From Rhodococcus sp. SBT000017 (GTDB taxonomy: Bacteria > Actinomycetota > Actinomycetes > Mycobacteriales > Mycobacteriaceae), in assembly GCF_003688915.1 (NCBI RefSeq), contig NZ_REFU01000001.1, positions 186,001 to 250,000 on the forward strand: 64,000 nt of DNA, given 5' to 3'. The translations under genes were made by a program, and so were the position numbers. The notes beneath the pieces are model-generated. The model saw only the letters and a program-made list of their open reading frames with translations. It had not been told where the DNA came from and did no database searches. Every line of letters begins with the position of its first letter. Positions within the stretch are counted from its first letter, which is position 1. This document shows positions 46,050 to 55,819 of this stretch, piece after piece.

Positions 46050-46693
46050 GCGAGAAGATGACCCGCGAACAGATGGCGGCCCGGGTAGCGCAGGAACTCG
46101 GCGACGGTCAGTACGTCAACCTCGGCATCGGCATGCCGACTCTCGTGCCCAACTACATTCCCCTGGACGTCTCGGTGATCCTGCATTCGGAGAACGGAGT
46201 GCTCGGCGTCGGACCTTATCCCACCGAAGACGAACTCGACGCCGAGATCATCAACGCGGGCAAGGAGACCATCACGGTCCTTCCCGGTGCGTCCTACTTC
46301 GATTCCGCGCAGTCGTTCGGAATGATCCGTGGCGGACAGGTCGACGTCGCCGTACTGGGGGCGATGCAGGTCAGCGCCACCGGTGACCTGGCGAACTGGA
46401 TGATTCCCGGGCACATGGTCAAGGGGATGGGTGGCGCGATGGATCTGGTGCACGGAGCGCGACGCGTCATCGTGATGATGGAGCACGTCTCCCGCAAGGG
46501 TGAGCCGAAGATCCTCGAACGGTGCTCTCTGCCGCTCACCGGCAAAGGCTGCGTGCACCGAATCATCTCGGACATGGCCGTTCTCGACGTCACCGAACAC
46601 GGACTGCGCCTGATCGAGACTGCTCCCGGTGTGTCCGTGGACGAGGTCAGAACTGCGACCGCCGCCGAACTACTGGTCGACGCTGCCGTCTGA
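46046..46693 (+). CDS. pcaJ: 3-Oxoadipate CoA-transferase, beta subunit
   Basis: A 215-residue beta chain. The catalytic Glu is in [11 protein letters not shown] near residue 51, and [10 protein letters not shown] and [19 protein letters not shown] are family signatures. It is translated with pcaI through a 4-nt overlap. Its 3' end overlaps the convergent fdhD by 24 nt, with no terminator visible between them. Confidence 0.94.
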   Translation: MSEKMTREQMAARVAQELGDGQYVNLGIGMPTLVPNYIPLDVSVILHSENGVLGVGPYPTEDELDAEIINAGKETITVLPGASYFDSAQSFGMIRGGQVDVAVLGAMQVSATGDLANWMIPGHMVKGMGGAMDLVHGARRVIVMMEHVSRKGEPKILERCSLPLTGKGCVHRIISDMAVLDVTEHGLRLIETAPGVSVDEVRTATAAELLVDAAV

Positions 46694-47515
46694 TACTTCG
46701 ACGCGGTCGGCGTGAGAGTAGATGTTCATCGACGGACCGCGCAGGAAGCCGATGACCGTCAGGCCGGATTCGGTCGCGAGATCGACCGCCAGTGACGAGG
46801 GTGCCGAGACCGCTGCGAGAATCGGTATTCCAGACATCACCGCCTTCTGTGCCAACTCGAACGAGGCGCGGCCGCTGACCATCAACACCGTGCCCTGCAA
46901 GGGGATTCGATCGTTGGTCACCGCCCAGCCGATCACTTTGTCAACGGCGTTGTGGCGTCCGACGTCCTCACGTAGAACGAGCATCTCGCCGTCTGCGGTG
47001 AAGAGGGCGGCGGCATGCAGACCGCCGGTCGCATCGAAGACCTTCTGCGCTGCCCGCAACGTGTCGGGTAGCCCGGAGAGAGTATCGGACGTCACGACGA
47101 CCGAATCGGCCACGGGGGAATGCTTGGTGCGCAATCGAATTGCATCCAACGATCCCTTGCCGCACACCCCACACGAGGACGTCGTGTAGAAGTTTCGTTC
47201 GACGCCGGTCTCCGGCGGAGCGACACCCTCGGCCAGGGTGACGTCGAGGACGTTGTAGGTGTTCGCGCCCTCGTCGTCGACCCCGTCGCAGTAGCGAGCC
47301 GCTGCGATGTCGGCTCCCGAGGCGATCACGCCTTCGGTCAGCAGGAAGCCGTGAGCGAGTTCGACGTCGTGGCCGGGAGTTCGCATGGTGACGGCGAGCG
47401 CCGCGCCGTCGACTCGCAACTCGAGCGGCTCCTCCACCACGAGAGTGTCCGGGCGTTCGACGCGGTGCCCACCCCTGAGCCGGATGACGGGCCTGCGGGT
47501 GGTGATGCGGCCCAT
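46670..47515 (-). CDS. fdhD: Formate dehydrogenase accessory sulfurtransferase FdhD
   Basis: A 281-residue protein that passes sulfur from a cysteine desulfurase to the molybdenum cofactor of formate dehydrogenase. The functional Cys loop is [14 protein letters not shown]. Other family segments: [32 protein letters not shown] and [18 protein letters not shown]. No formate dehydrogenase is present in the window. It overlaps the 3' end of pcaJ by 24 nt in antisense. Confidence 0.95.
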   Translation of the reverse strand: MGRITTRRPVIRLRGGHRVERPDTLVVEEPLELRVDGAALAVTMRTPGHDVELAHGFLLTEGVIASGADIAAARYCDGVDDEGANTYNVLDVTLAEGVAPPETGVERNFYTTSSCGVCGKGSLDAIRLRTKHSPVADSVVVTSDTLSGLPDTLRAAQKVFDATGGLHAAALFTADGEMLVLREDVGRHNAVDKVIGWAVTNDRIPLQGTVLMVSGRASFELAQKAVMSGIPILAAVSAPSSLAVDLATESGLTVIGFLRGPSMNIYSHADRVEVSDGSVDQ

Positions 47516-47549
47516 CAGTATCGGCTGGATTCGCGGTGACTTCGGTGAC

Positions 47550-49778
47550 TCATTCTTCGATTGTGGACCCCGGCGTCGCCGGGCTGTCGACTCGGTCGGC
47601 CATTGCGCTCACCAACGAGACCATGCGTGGGTGATCGACGAGGTCGTCGACGAGCACTCGCTTGCCTTTCGCGTCGGCCAACGGGATCTTCCAGTTCTCG
47701 TACTGGGTTTCGTCGGTACCGGGCTGGTTCTGGATGCGATGTTCTCCGACGGCGTCCACGAGAGCGACACCGATCAGCAGTGACGGACTGCGCTGGACGA
47801 GGCGATGCAGAGCTTCCACCGTGTCGTGGTTGTCGGCGTCGGCGTCGAGCAATCCGCGCTCGCGCGCCATGTCGAGAACTGCCTCCCGTTTGCGCGCGTC
47901 GACCTCCTTCTCGGAGTCGATATCGCGTTCGAGCAGTCCGAGACGTGAGCGCAGGTCGATGTGTTCGCCGTCGAGGTATCCGGCCGTGGGCGGCAGATCG
48001 TGTGTGGTCACCGACGTCAGACACAGGCTGCGGTAGTTCTCCGGCGGGATCGGTCCGGATTCGTCGGCTTCGAACCACAGGATCGAGGTGCCGAAGATGC
48101 CGCGTTCGGTGAGGTACTCCTGCACCATCGGCTCGAAGACACCGAGATCCTCACCGACCACCACTGCGCCTGCGCGTTCGGCCTCGAGGGCCAGGATGCC
48201 GATCAGGGCCTCGTGGTCGTACTCGACATACGTTCCGCCGCCGGCATTCTCGGCCTCCTGCGGAATCCACCACAGGCGGAACAGTCCCAGGATGTGGTCG
48301 ACGCGGATGCCGCCGGCATGACGCAGGATCGTGCGCAGCATGTCGCGGTACGGGACGTACGCCAGTTCGCGGAGTCGGTCGGGATCCCACGGGGGTTGGT
48401 TCCAGTTCTGGCCCTGCTGGTTGAAGTTGTCCGGCGGCGCGCCCACCGTGACTCCCGACGCCAACACGTCACCGAGCGCCCAGGCATCGGCTCCGCCGCG
48501 AGCCACGCCGACGGCGAGGTCGTGCATGATGCCGATGTCCATCCCTGCATCGAGTGCCGAACGTTGCGCGGCGGCCAACTGCTCGTCGCAGATCCACTGC
48601 AGCCACATGTGGAAGTCGATGCGCTCGGCGAGTTTGGTGCGTTGCTCGAGCACGAAGTCGGTGCGCGGGTGTGCTGCCCTGTCGGTCCACGCCGAGCTCT
48701 CGGGTCCGAACTTCTCCGCCAGGGCGCTCCACACCGCGAAATCGCGCAGCCCGGAACCCTCGCGTTCGACGAACGCCCGGAATGCGGACTCGCGGGCCGG
48801 GCTCCGTTCCACCTTGTGAACACGTTCCAGGGCACGCAGTTTCGCCGTGAAGGTCGAGTCTCGATTCAGCTTTCCGGTTCGCTTGTTGGCCTTGTCGAAC
48901 CGCTTCGCTGCTTTCTGGACCTTGCCGAACTGTTCCGGCGACAGCAGCGCGGTTTCGCGAATGTTCTCCACTCGGATGTAGAGGGAATTGAAGAACCGGC
49001 GGGTGGTCGGCAGATAGGGCGACGCCTCGACCGGTGTGGTGGGTCGGTCGGCGTGCAGCGGATTGACGAGGAGGTAGTCGAACCCGTGCTCGCGGCCGGC
49101 GATGTCGGCCATGTCCTCGAGATCACCGAGATCACCGATTCCCCACGATCGTCTCGATCGCACCGAATACAACTGGGTTAGCAGACCCGTCCGTTGCCGG
49201 TCTGTCAGTTCTGCGTTGGGTGACAACGACTTCGGAGTGACCACGACGACCGTGTCCGATGTTCGGACCGTGTTGTCCTCGCTTATCGTCGTCGCGGTCA
49301 GGCTGTGCCAACCGAGCGGTGCACTGCCGGGAACGACGAACGTGGCGCGACCGATGAGGCGGCCGTCGACCACACGGGGATCGACCCAGACGTCGGCCTG
49401 GGTCACCTCGATGGTCTCGCCGTCCTCGGAGACCATCGAGACCTCGACCGGATTGCCGTGTGGCACATGCACCCACACCACGGCATCGGTGCCCTGGGTG
49501 GCGACCACCACCGGCGGAAGCAGGCGCCGCCACGGCGCGTTCTCGATGTCGGCCAGAGCTCGGTCGACGTCCTCGGTCGATTCGGTTGCGTAGCCGCGCG
49601 CGGCGAGCACCTGACGCAGGGTGTCGTCGCTCACGTCGCGAACGGTGTCGTCCCAGCCTCGGTACGAGGTCGATGTGCCGAGACGTCGGGCGAGAGAGCG
49701 AAGTGCCTGCGAGTAGTCCACATCGATGATCGTGCCAGTTCGCCGCGCCCGCGTCATGCCGGCCGGGCTGTCGTTCAC
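47550..49778 (-). CDS. malQ: 4-Alpha-glucanotransferase (amylomaltase, GH77)
   Basis: About 720-742 residues of a GH77 amylomaltase that transfers maltosyl units among alpha-1,4-glucans. The actinobacterial N-terminal extension (residues 1-190, beta-rich) precedes the catalytic barrel: [18 protein letters not shown] with nucleophile Asp, [11 protein letters not shown] with acid/base Glu, and [14 protein letters not shown] with the third acid. [30 protein letters not shown] marks the barrel start. The start codon is uncertain: GTG 49778 gives the longest frame, ATG 49757 and GTG near 49720 are alternatives; none has a clear ribosome binding site. Confidence 0.92.
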   Translation of the reverse strand: MNDSPAGMTRARRTGTIIDVDYSQALRSLARRLGTSTSYRGWDDTVRDVSDDTLRQVLAARGYATESTEDVDRALADIENAPWRRLLPPVVVATQGTDAVVWVHVPHGNPVEVSMVSEDGETIEVTQADVWVDPRVVDGRLIGRATFVVPGSAPLGWHSLTATTISEDNTVRTSDTVVVVTPKSLSPNAELTDRQRTGLLTQLYSVRSRRSWGIGDLGDLEDMADIAGREHGFDYLLVNPLHADRPTTPVEASPYLPTTRRFFNSLYIRVENIRETALLSPEQFGKVQKAAKRFDKANKRTGKLNRDSTFTAKLRALERVHKVERSPARESAFRAFVEREGSGLRDFAVWSALAEKFGPESSAWTDRAAHPRTDFVLEQRTKLAERIDFHMWLQWICDEQLAAAQRSALDAGMDIGIMHDLAVGVARGGADAWALGDVLASGVTVGAPPDNFNQQGQNWNQPPWDPDRLRELAYVPYRDMLRTILRHAGGIRVDHILGLFRLWWIPQEAENAGGGTYVEYDHEALIGILALEAERAGAVVVGEDLGVFEPMVQEYLTERGIFGTSILWFEADESGPIPPENYRSLCLTSVTTHDLPPTAGYLDGEHIDLRSRLGLLERDIDSEKEVDARKREAVLDMARERGLLDADADNHDTVEALHRLVQRSPSLLIGVALVDAVGEHRIQNQPGTDETQYENWKIPLADAKGKRVLVDDLVDHPRMVSLVSAMADRVDSPATPGSTIEE

Positions 49779-49829
49779 CTGCCATCGGTCCGAATCGAAC
49801 GATCGGAGGGGACAGTTGCTCGACTGCCA

Positions 49830-49855
49830 GGATTGAAACGCCGGGCGCTGGGTAG
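49830..49855 (+). promoter_or_regulatory. SigF-type promoter in front of rsbW-sigF
   Basis: GGATT (49830-49834), 15-bp spacer, GGGTAG (49850-49855). This resembles the actinobacterial SigF consensus GGWWT-N15-17-GGGTAY, and lies 51 bp before rsbW. SigF-dependent autoregulation of such operons is known in mycobacteria. Confidence 0.55.
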
Positions 49856-49906
49856 TCTGGCTCGGCGAACGGTAAAACGACTGCTCGGCGACGATGGGAA
49901 GTGCGG

Positions 49907-50338
49907 ATGGCTGGGGTCAGCAAGATCGAAGAACTGGAGCGAGGTTCCGGTGCACCGGTCGAGCTGAGGGTACGTGCAGAGGCCGACCAGCTCCCGGTGG
50001 TTCGTGCCGTCGCCGAAACGCTCGCAGTGCTCAGTGACTTCACGCTCGACGACATCGCCGACGTGAAGCTGGTCGTGGACGAAGTGTGTTCGCAGCTGAT
50101 CAAGGGCTCGGTGGCCGATGCAGAGCTCTCGTGCACGTTCGCCGTGAGCGACTCCGGAATCCGGATCGTCGTCACCTCCACGCTTGCACCGACGTCCGTG
50201 CCGAAGAAGGACAGCTTCGGCTGGCACGTGCTGCAGACGTTGACCGACACCATCGAACTGCGCGCCGACGACGCGGTCGAGGGCGAGGCGGGTCGCACGG
50301 TCGCGATCGACGTGGTCAAGCGGAGGAGCAAGGTCTAG
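49907..50338 (+). CDS. rsbW: Anti-sigma factor of the RsbW/UsfX type
   Basis: A 143-residue protein with the HATPase_c fold of RsbW-like anti-sigma factors: VELRVRAEADQLPVVRAVAETLA, then FTLDDIADVKLVVDEVCSQLIKGS, and SFGWHVLQTLTDTIELR near the end. The helix that carries the ATP-coordinating N-box normally has E-x-x-x-N; here it reads DEVCSQLI with no Asn, so nucleotide binding may be weak or altered. It should bind and inhibit SigF, encoded 1 nt downstream (TAG/GTG overlap). ATG 49907 is chosen; GTG 49901 is possible. Confidence 0.88.
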   Translation: MAGVSKIEELERGSGAPVELRVRAEADQLPVVRAVAETLAVLSDFTLDDIADVKLVVDEVCSQLIKGSVADAELSCTFAVSDSGIRIVVTSTLAPTSVPKKDSFGWHVLQTLTDTIELRADDAVEGEAGRTVAIDVVKRRSKV

Positions 50339-51123
50339 TGCCTGTGCCGCACGAACGAAGCACACGGCGAGAGTCCGACGATTACAGCGACGTTGTCGCG
50401 CTGATCCAGCAGATGCAGGCGCTCGACGAGAATTCACCGCAGCGCCGAGTGCTGCGCGATCGCATAATCACCCGCTGCCTTCCTCTCGCAGAACACATCG
50501 CGCGCCGCTTCGGCGGTCGCGGCGAAGCACACGAGGACCTGCTGCAGGTCTCACGTCTCGGTTTGGTGAACGCAGTCGACAGATTCGACATCGAACGCGG
50601 CTCGGATTTCGTGTCGTTCGCCGTGCCCACGATCATGGGTGAGGCTCGCCGCTACTTCCGCGACGCGGGATGGTCGGTCCGGGTACCGCGGCGCATGAAG
50701 GAACTGAACTCGATGATCTCCCAGGCGGTGGGATCGTTGTCGCAGAAGCTCGGTCGAGCTCCGACCGCCAGCGAGATCGCCGCCGAACTCGGGATCGACG
50801 TCAAGGAAGCCTCGCAGGCGCTGCTTGCGCGCAGCGCGTATCAGACTGTCTCGGTCGACTCGGTGGTCAGCGAGGATCGTTTGCCGCTGATGGACACCCT
50901 CGGTGCCGACGATCCCGAACTCGAGAAGATGGAGAGCTATCTCGCGGTGCGCCCAGCACTCGAGAAGTTGCCCGAGCGGGAGCGTCGCATCGTCGTGCTC
51001 AGATTCTTCGGGTCGATGACTCAGACACAGATCGCGGAGAAGGTGGGGATTTCGCAGATGCACGTCTCGCGAATCCTGGCTCGTACTCTGGCTCAACTGC
51101 GCGAGGACCTCGGCGAGGATTGA
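50338..51123 (+). CDS. sigF: RNA polymerase sigma factor SigF (SigB/F/G group)
   Basis: A 261-residue sigma-70 family factor. Region 2 includes HIARRFGGRGEAHEDLLQVSRLGLVNAVDRFD and the DNA-melting segment FVSFAVPTIMGEARRYFRD; region 3 is LGRAPTASEIAAELGIDVKEAS; region 4 HTH is MTQTQIAEKVGISQMHVSRILARTL. It directs stress and stationary-phase transcription in relatives. GTG 50338 overlaps the rsbW stop by 1 nt, with GGAGGAG at 50322-50328. GTG 50344 is an alternative. Confidence 0.95.
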   Translation: MPVPHERSTRRESDDYSDVVALIQQMQALDENSPQRRVLRDRIITRCLPLAEHIARRFGGRGEAHEDLLQVSRLGLVNAVDRFDIERGSDFVSFAVPTIMGEARRYFRDAGWSVRVPRRMKELNSMISQAVGSLSQKLGRAPTASEIAAELGIDVKEASQALLARSAYQTVSVDSVVSEDRLPLMDTLGADDPELEKMESYLAVRPALEKLPERERRIVVLRFFGSMTQTQIAEKVGISQMHVSRILARTLAQLREDLGED

Positions 51124-51142
51124 GGGCGGCTAGGCTCGCTGG

Positions 51143-53134
51143 ATGAGCATGTACGACGACGTCGACGAGAACATCGGAGTCCGTAGGGTCACGGGCCTGG
51201 CGGTATCGCACGATTTCTCGCGGGCGGTGATCGTGATTGCGGCACTGGATGATTCGCGGACCGAGTATCGAACTTCGTTGTGGGAGATCGGTGTCGACGG
51301 TGGTTCGCAGGCGCGCCGCCTCACCCACGGCGAGTGGGGTGAGAACGCTCCGGTGTTCACCCCGGCGGGCGATCTGTTGTTCTCCCGCCGATCGAGCAAG
51401 GACGATCCGGCCCGGCTGTGGATTCTGCCTGCCTCGGGCGGGGAGGCGCGAGTGCTCGAGACTCGGTCCGCCGGTCTGAGCGAGATCCGAACCGCCCGTT
51501 CCGGACATGGGCTCGTCGGGTTCTCGCCGGTGTTCGGATCGTCGAGCACCGATGAGGACGACGACGCTCTGCGCACCGAGCGCAAGGCGAACAAGGTGGA
51601 TGCAATTCTCCACACCGGGGTTCCGGTGCGTTTCTGGGATCACGATCTCGGTCCTGCGACACCGCATCTGTTCGCCGGATCGACCGACGGCACGACGGGG
51701 TTGCGTGATCTGACCTCGGATGCGGCCGGAGGCCTGCAGGAGGCGGCGTTCGACATCAGTGCCGACGGTTCGTTCGTCGTGTCCACCTGGGCCGTCCCCG
51801 GCGCTCTGGCTACCGTGCGGACGGTGCTGGTGCGCATCGACACCGCGACGGGGGAGCTCACCACGATCGGCGACGACGTCGATGCCGACCTGGGCGCGCC
51901 GGCGATCTCGCCCGACGGCGCGTCCGTGGTGTTCGTGCGTGAATCGCTCACCACTCCCGAGGATGCGCCTCGAATGACGCTGCAGCGCTACGATTTCGGG
52001 ACTTCTTCCGTCGTCGACGTTGCGCCGGGTTGGGATCGGTGGCCGATCGATCCGGTGTGGCTGCCGGACGGATCGGGGGTGCTGGTGACCGCGGACGACG
52101 ACGGCCGGTCCCCGATCTTCGTGCTCCGCGAGGGCGCGGAGCCGCGTCGGCTGACGAACACGAACGACGCGTACACCCATGTTCACGTGTCCTCGGACGG
52201 AACCAGGGTGCTGGCACTCGCCGCGTCCTATCTGGCTGCCCCGCATCCGGTGTCGATCGACCTGTCCGACGGCACCGTTGTCGACCTCGACACCTCCATC
52301 GACCGCTGTCCGTTGCCCGGAACTCTCACCGAGATCGACACCGTCGTCGACGACGGTGCCCGGGTGCGCGGTTGGCTGGCACTGCCCGAGGGGGCTTCGG
52401 ACGCGGCACCCGCACCGCTGCTGCTGTGGGTGCACGGCGGGCCGCTGAGCTCGTGGAACACGTGGTCGTGGCGGTGGAATCCATGGCTGATGGTCGCTCG
52501 CGGGTACGCGGTGCTGCTGCCGGATCCGGCTCTGTCCACCGGATACGGCCAGGAGTTCGTGCAGCGAGGGTGGGGAGCGTGGGGCAAAGCCCCGTTCACC
52601 GACCTGATGGCGTTGACCGACGTCGCGGCTGCGCTACCCGACATCGACGACACCCGCACCGCGGCGATGGGCGGATCCTTCGGCGGCTACATGGCCAACT
52701 GGATCGCCGGGCACACCGACCGGTTCGACGCGATCGTCACCCACGCGAGCCTGTGGGCGCTCGATCAATTCGGACCGACCACCGATGCGCCGTACTACTG
52801 GGCGCGCGAGATGTCCCCGGAGATGGCGGTGGAGAACTCCCCACACCTGTTCGTCGCGGACATCGCCACGCCGATGCTGGTCATCCACGGCGACAAGGAC
52901 TATCGAGTGCCGATCGGCGAGGGCCTACGGCTGTGGTACGAACTGCTCAGCGAATCCGGCCTGCCCGCCGACGACGAGGGCAACACCGACCATCGTTTCC
53001 TCTACTTCCCGGCCGAGAACCACTGGATTCTGAGTCCCCAGCACGCCAAGGTCTGGTACGAGGTGGTGCTGGCATTCCTGGCGCAGCACGTGCTGGGCGA
53101 GAGGGTGTCGATGCCCCGAATCCTCGGCCACTAG
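51143..53134 (+). CDS. S9-family prolyl oligopeptidase-type serine peptidase
   Basis: A 663-residue cytoplasmic peptidase. Residues 1-400 form a beta-propeller of repeated WD-like strands that gates access; residues about 410-660 are the alpha/beta hydrolase. The triad is visible: Ser in MGGSFGGYMANW near residue 513, Asp in HGDKDYRVPIGEG near 585, His in AENHWILS near 628. The oxyanion region is LLLWVHGGPLSSW. It resembles acylaminoacyl-peptidase/dipeptidyl-peptidase-like enzymes. ATG 51143 lies 19 bp after sigF; co-transcription is possible but unproven. Confidence 0.92.
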   Translation: MSMYDDVDENIGVRRVTGLAVSHDFSRAVIVIAALDDSRTEYRTSLWEIGVDGGSQARRLTHGEWGENAPVFTPAGDLLFSRRSSKDDPARLWILPASGGEARVLETRSAGLSEIRTARSGHGLVGFSPVFGSSSTDEDDDALRTERKANKVDAILHTGVPVRFWDHDLGPATPHLFAGSTDGTTGLRDLTSDAAGGLQEAAFDISADGSFVVSTWAVPGALATVRTVLVRIDTATGELTTIGDDVDADLGAPAISPDGASVVFVRESLTTPEDAPRMTLQRYDFGTSSVVDVAPGWDRWPIDPVWLPDGSGVLVTADDDGRSPIFVLREGAEPRRLTNTNDAYTHVHVSSDGTRVLALAASYLAAPHPVSIDLSDGTVVDLDTSIDRCPLPGTLTEIDTVVDDGARVRGWLALPEGASDAAPAPLLLWVHGGPLSSWNTWSWRWNPWLMVARGYAVLLPDPALSTGYGQEFVQRGWGAWGKAPFTDLMALTDVAAALPDIDDTRTAAMGGSFGGYMANWIAGHTDRFDAIVTHASLWALDQFGPTTDAPYYWAREMSPEMAVENSPHLFVADIATPMLVIHGDKDYRVPIGEGLRLWYELLSESGLPADDEGNTDHRFLYFPAENHWILSPQHAKVWYEVVLAFLAQHVLGERVSMPRILGH

Positions 53135-53143
53135 AATCGACCG

Positions 53144-55819
53144 GTGACCAGTTCAGCGCCAGAGCACTCAGAGAACCCCGCCGATTCGATCGACCTGCCC
53201 AAGAGCTGGGATCCCAGTGCGGTCGAGGCAGAGCTGTACCGGTCCTGGGTCGACGCCGGGTACTTCGAAGCCGACGCCACCAGCGGCAAACCGCCCTACT
53301 CCATAGTGCTGCCCCCGCCCAACGTCACGGGCAGCCTGCACATGGGCCACGCTCTCGACCACACGTTGATGGATGCGCTGAGCCGTCGTAAGCGGATGCT
53401 CGGGTACGAGGTGCTGTGGTTGCCGGGCATGGACCACGCGGGTATCGCCACCCAGACCGTCGTGGAAAAGCAGCTCGCTGCCGACGGAAAGACCAAGGAA
53501 GAGTTCGGCCGCGAGCTGTTCATCGACAAGGTCTGGGACTGGAAGCGTGAATCGGGCGGAACCATCGGTGGGCAGATGCGACGCATCGGCGACGGTGTCG
53601 ACTGGAGCCGAGAGCGATTCACCATGGACGGCGGCCTGTCCGAGGCCGTGCAGACAATGTTCAAGCGAATGTTCGACGACGGTTTGATCTACCGCGCCGA
53701 GCGACTGGTGAACTGGTCACCGGTACTGCAGACCGCCATCTCCGACATCGAGGTCAAGTTCGAGGACGTCGAGGGCGAACTCGTGTCGCTGCGATACGGC
53801 TCGCTCGACGATTCCGAGCCACACGTCATCGTTGCGACCACCCGAGTCGAAACGATGCTCGGTGACACCGCGGTTGCCGTTCACCCCGACGACGAGCGGT
53901 ACAAGGCTCTCGTCGGCACCACCCTCGAGCACCCGTTCACCGGACGGCAGATCCCGATCATCGCCGACGACTACGTCGACCCCGAATTCGGCACCGGCGC
54001 AGTGAAGATCACCCCGGCTCACGACCCCAACGACTTCGAGATGGGCGTGCGGCACTCGTTGCCGATGCCCTCCATCATGGACAAAGCGGGCCGGATCGCC
54101 GATACCGGAACGCAATTCGACGGCATGGACCGTTTCGAGGCGCGCGTGAAGGTTCGTGAAGCACTGGCCGAGCAGGGCCGCGTCGTCGCCGAGAAGCGCC
54201 CCTACCTGCACAGTGTCGGCCACTCCGAGCGCAGCGGTGAGCCGATCGAGCCGCGCCTGTCGCTGCAGTGGTGGGTCAAGGTCGACACCCTGGCGAAGGC
54301 GGCCGGTGACGCAGTGCGTAACGGCGATACCGTCATTCACCCCAAGAGCCAGGAACCGCGATGGTTCGCCTGGGTCGACAACATGCACGACTGGTGCATC
54401 TCGCGTCAGCTCTGGTGGGGTCATCGGATTCCGATCTGGTACGGACCCGACGGCGAGACCGTCTGCCTCGGACCGGGGGAGACGCCGCCCGAGGGCTGGG
54501 AGCAGGATCCCGACGTCCTCGACACCTGGTTCTCGTCCGGGCTGTGGCCCTTCTCGACGATGGGGTGGCCCGACGCCACAGCCGATCTCGAGAAGTTCTA
54601 TCCCACCGGTGTTCTCGTCACCGGATACGACATCCTGTTCTTCTGGGTCGCCCGCATGATGATGTTCGGCACCTACGTGGGAGCGGACGACGCGATCACC
54701 GCAGGCAAGCAGGGGCCGCAGGTTCCGTTCCGAGATGTGTTTCTGCACGGCCTGATTCGGGACCAGTTCGGCAAGAAGATGTCCAAGTCGCGCGGCAACG
54801 GAATCGATCCTCTCGATTGGGTCGATCGTTTCGGTGCCGACGCACTGCGCTTCACGCTCGCGCGCGGCGCGAACCCCGGTGCAGACATGTCCGTCGGCGA
54901 AGACCATGCCCAGTCGTCGCGCAACTTCGCCAACAAGTTGTTCAACGCCACCAAGTTCGCTCTGATGAACGGCGCGGCACCGGCAGAGCTGCCTCGGCGC
55001 GGCGAGCTGACCGACGCCGACCGATGGATCCTCGATCGGCTCGAACAGGTTCGGGCAGAGGTCGATTCGGCGTTCGATCGGTACGAGTTCAGCAAGGCCT
55101 GCGAGGCGCTCTATCACTTCGCCTGGGACGAGGTCTGCGACTGGTACCTCGAGATCGCCAAGGTGCAGTTCGCCGACGACGCCATCGCCGCCACCACGCG
55201 CGGAGTTCTCGGTAACGTCCTCGACGCTCTGCTGCGCCTGCTGCATCCGGTGATTCCGTTCGTCACCGAAGCGCTGTGGAAGGTGCTCACCGGCGGCGAG
55301 TCGCTGGTGATCGCGGCGTGGCCCGCTGCCACCACCGAGTCGCTGGATCCTGTTGCGGCACAACGTATCGAGGACATGCAGCGACTCATCACCGAAGTTC
55401 GCCGGTTCCGCAGCGATCAAGGACTCAAGCCGTCCCAGAAGGTAGCGGCCCGCATCGTCGGAGTCTCCGAATCCGATCTGGACGGGCAGATTTCGGCGGT
55501 CACCGCGCTTGCTCGACTGACCGAGCCCGGCGAGGACTTCGCCGCCACGGCCTCGGTGGAGGTGCGCCTGAGCAAGGCCACCGTGGTCGTCGAACTCGAC
55601 ACCTCGGGCACGGTAGACCTCGTCGCCGAGCGGGCCCGACTGGTGAAGGATCTCGCCGCTGCGGAGAAGGAACTCGCGCAGACCACCGGCAAGCTCGGCA
55701 ACGAGGCGTTTCTCGCAAAGGCGCCGGATGCGGTGGTGGACAAGATCAGAACACGCCAGACGATCGCGGGCGAAGAGATCGCACGCATCTCGGCGCGGCT
55801 CGAATCGATGGGAACCTAA
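53144..55819 (+). CDS. valS: Valyl-tRNA synthetase
   Basis: An 891-residue class I synthetase charging tRNA-Val. Motifs: the HIGH-type signature [14 protein letters not shown] near residue 60, the editing domain ([17 protein letters not shown]), [16 protein letters not shown] near residue 545, an anticodon-binding domain, and the C-terminal coiled coil ([19 protein letters not shown]). Length is normal. GTG 53144 starts 9 bp after the peptidase stop. It abuts folC with no gap. Confidence 0.97.
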   Translation: MTSSAPEHSENPADSIDLPKSWDPSAVEAELYRSWVDAGYFEADATSGKPPYSIVLPPPNVTGSLHMGHALDHTLMDALSRRKRMLGYEVLWLPGMDHAGIATQTVVEKQLAADGKTKEEFGRELFIDKVWDWKRESGGTIGGQMRRIGDGVDWSRERFTMDGGLSEAVQTMFKRMFDDGLIYRAERLVNWSPVLQTAISDIEVKFEDVEGELVSLRYGSLDDSEPHVIVATTRVETMLGDTAVAVHPDDERYKALVGTTLEHPFTGRQIPIIADDYVDPEFGTGAVKITPAHDPNDFEMGVRHSLPMPSIMDKAGRIADTGTQFDGMDRFEARVKVREALAEQGRVVAEKRPYLHSVGHSERSGEPIEPRLSLQWWVKVDTLAKAAGDAVRNGDTVIHPKSQEPRWFAWVDNMHDWCISRQLWWGHRIPIWYGPDGETVCLGPGETPPEGWEQDPDVLDTWFSSGLWPFSTMGWPDATADLEKFYPTGVLVTGYDILFFWVARMMMFGTYVGADDAITAGKQGPQVPFRDVFLHGLIRDQFGKKMSKSRGNGIDPLDWVDRFGADALRFTLARGANPGADMSVGEDHAQSSRNFANKLFNATKFALMNGAAPAELPRRGELTDADRWILDRLEQVRAEVDSAFDRYEFSKACEALYHFAWDEVCDWYLEIAKVQFADDAIAATTRGVLGNVLDALLRLLHPVIPFVTEALWKVLTGGESLVIAAWPAATTESLDPVAAQRIEDMQRLITEVRRFRSDQGLKPSQKVAARIVGVSESDLDGQISAVTALARLTEPGEDFAATASVEVRLSKATVVVELDTSGTVDLVAERARLVKDLAAAEKELAQTTGKLGNEAFLAKAPDAVVDKIRTRQTIAGEEIARISARLESMGT

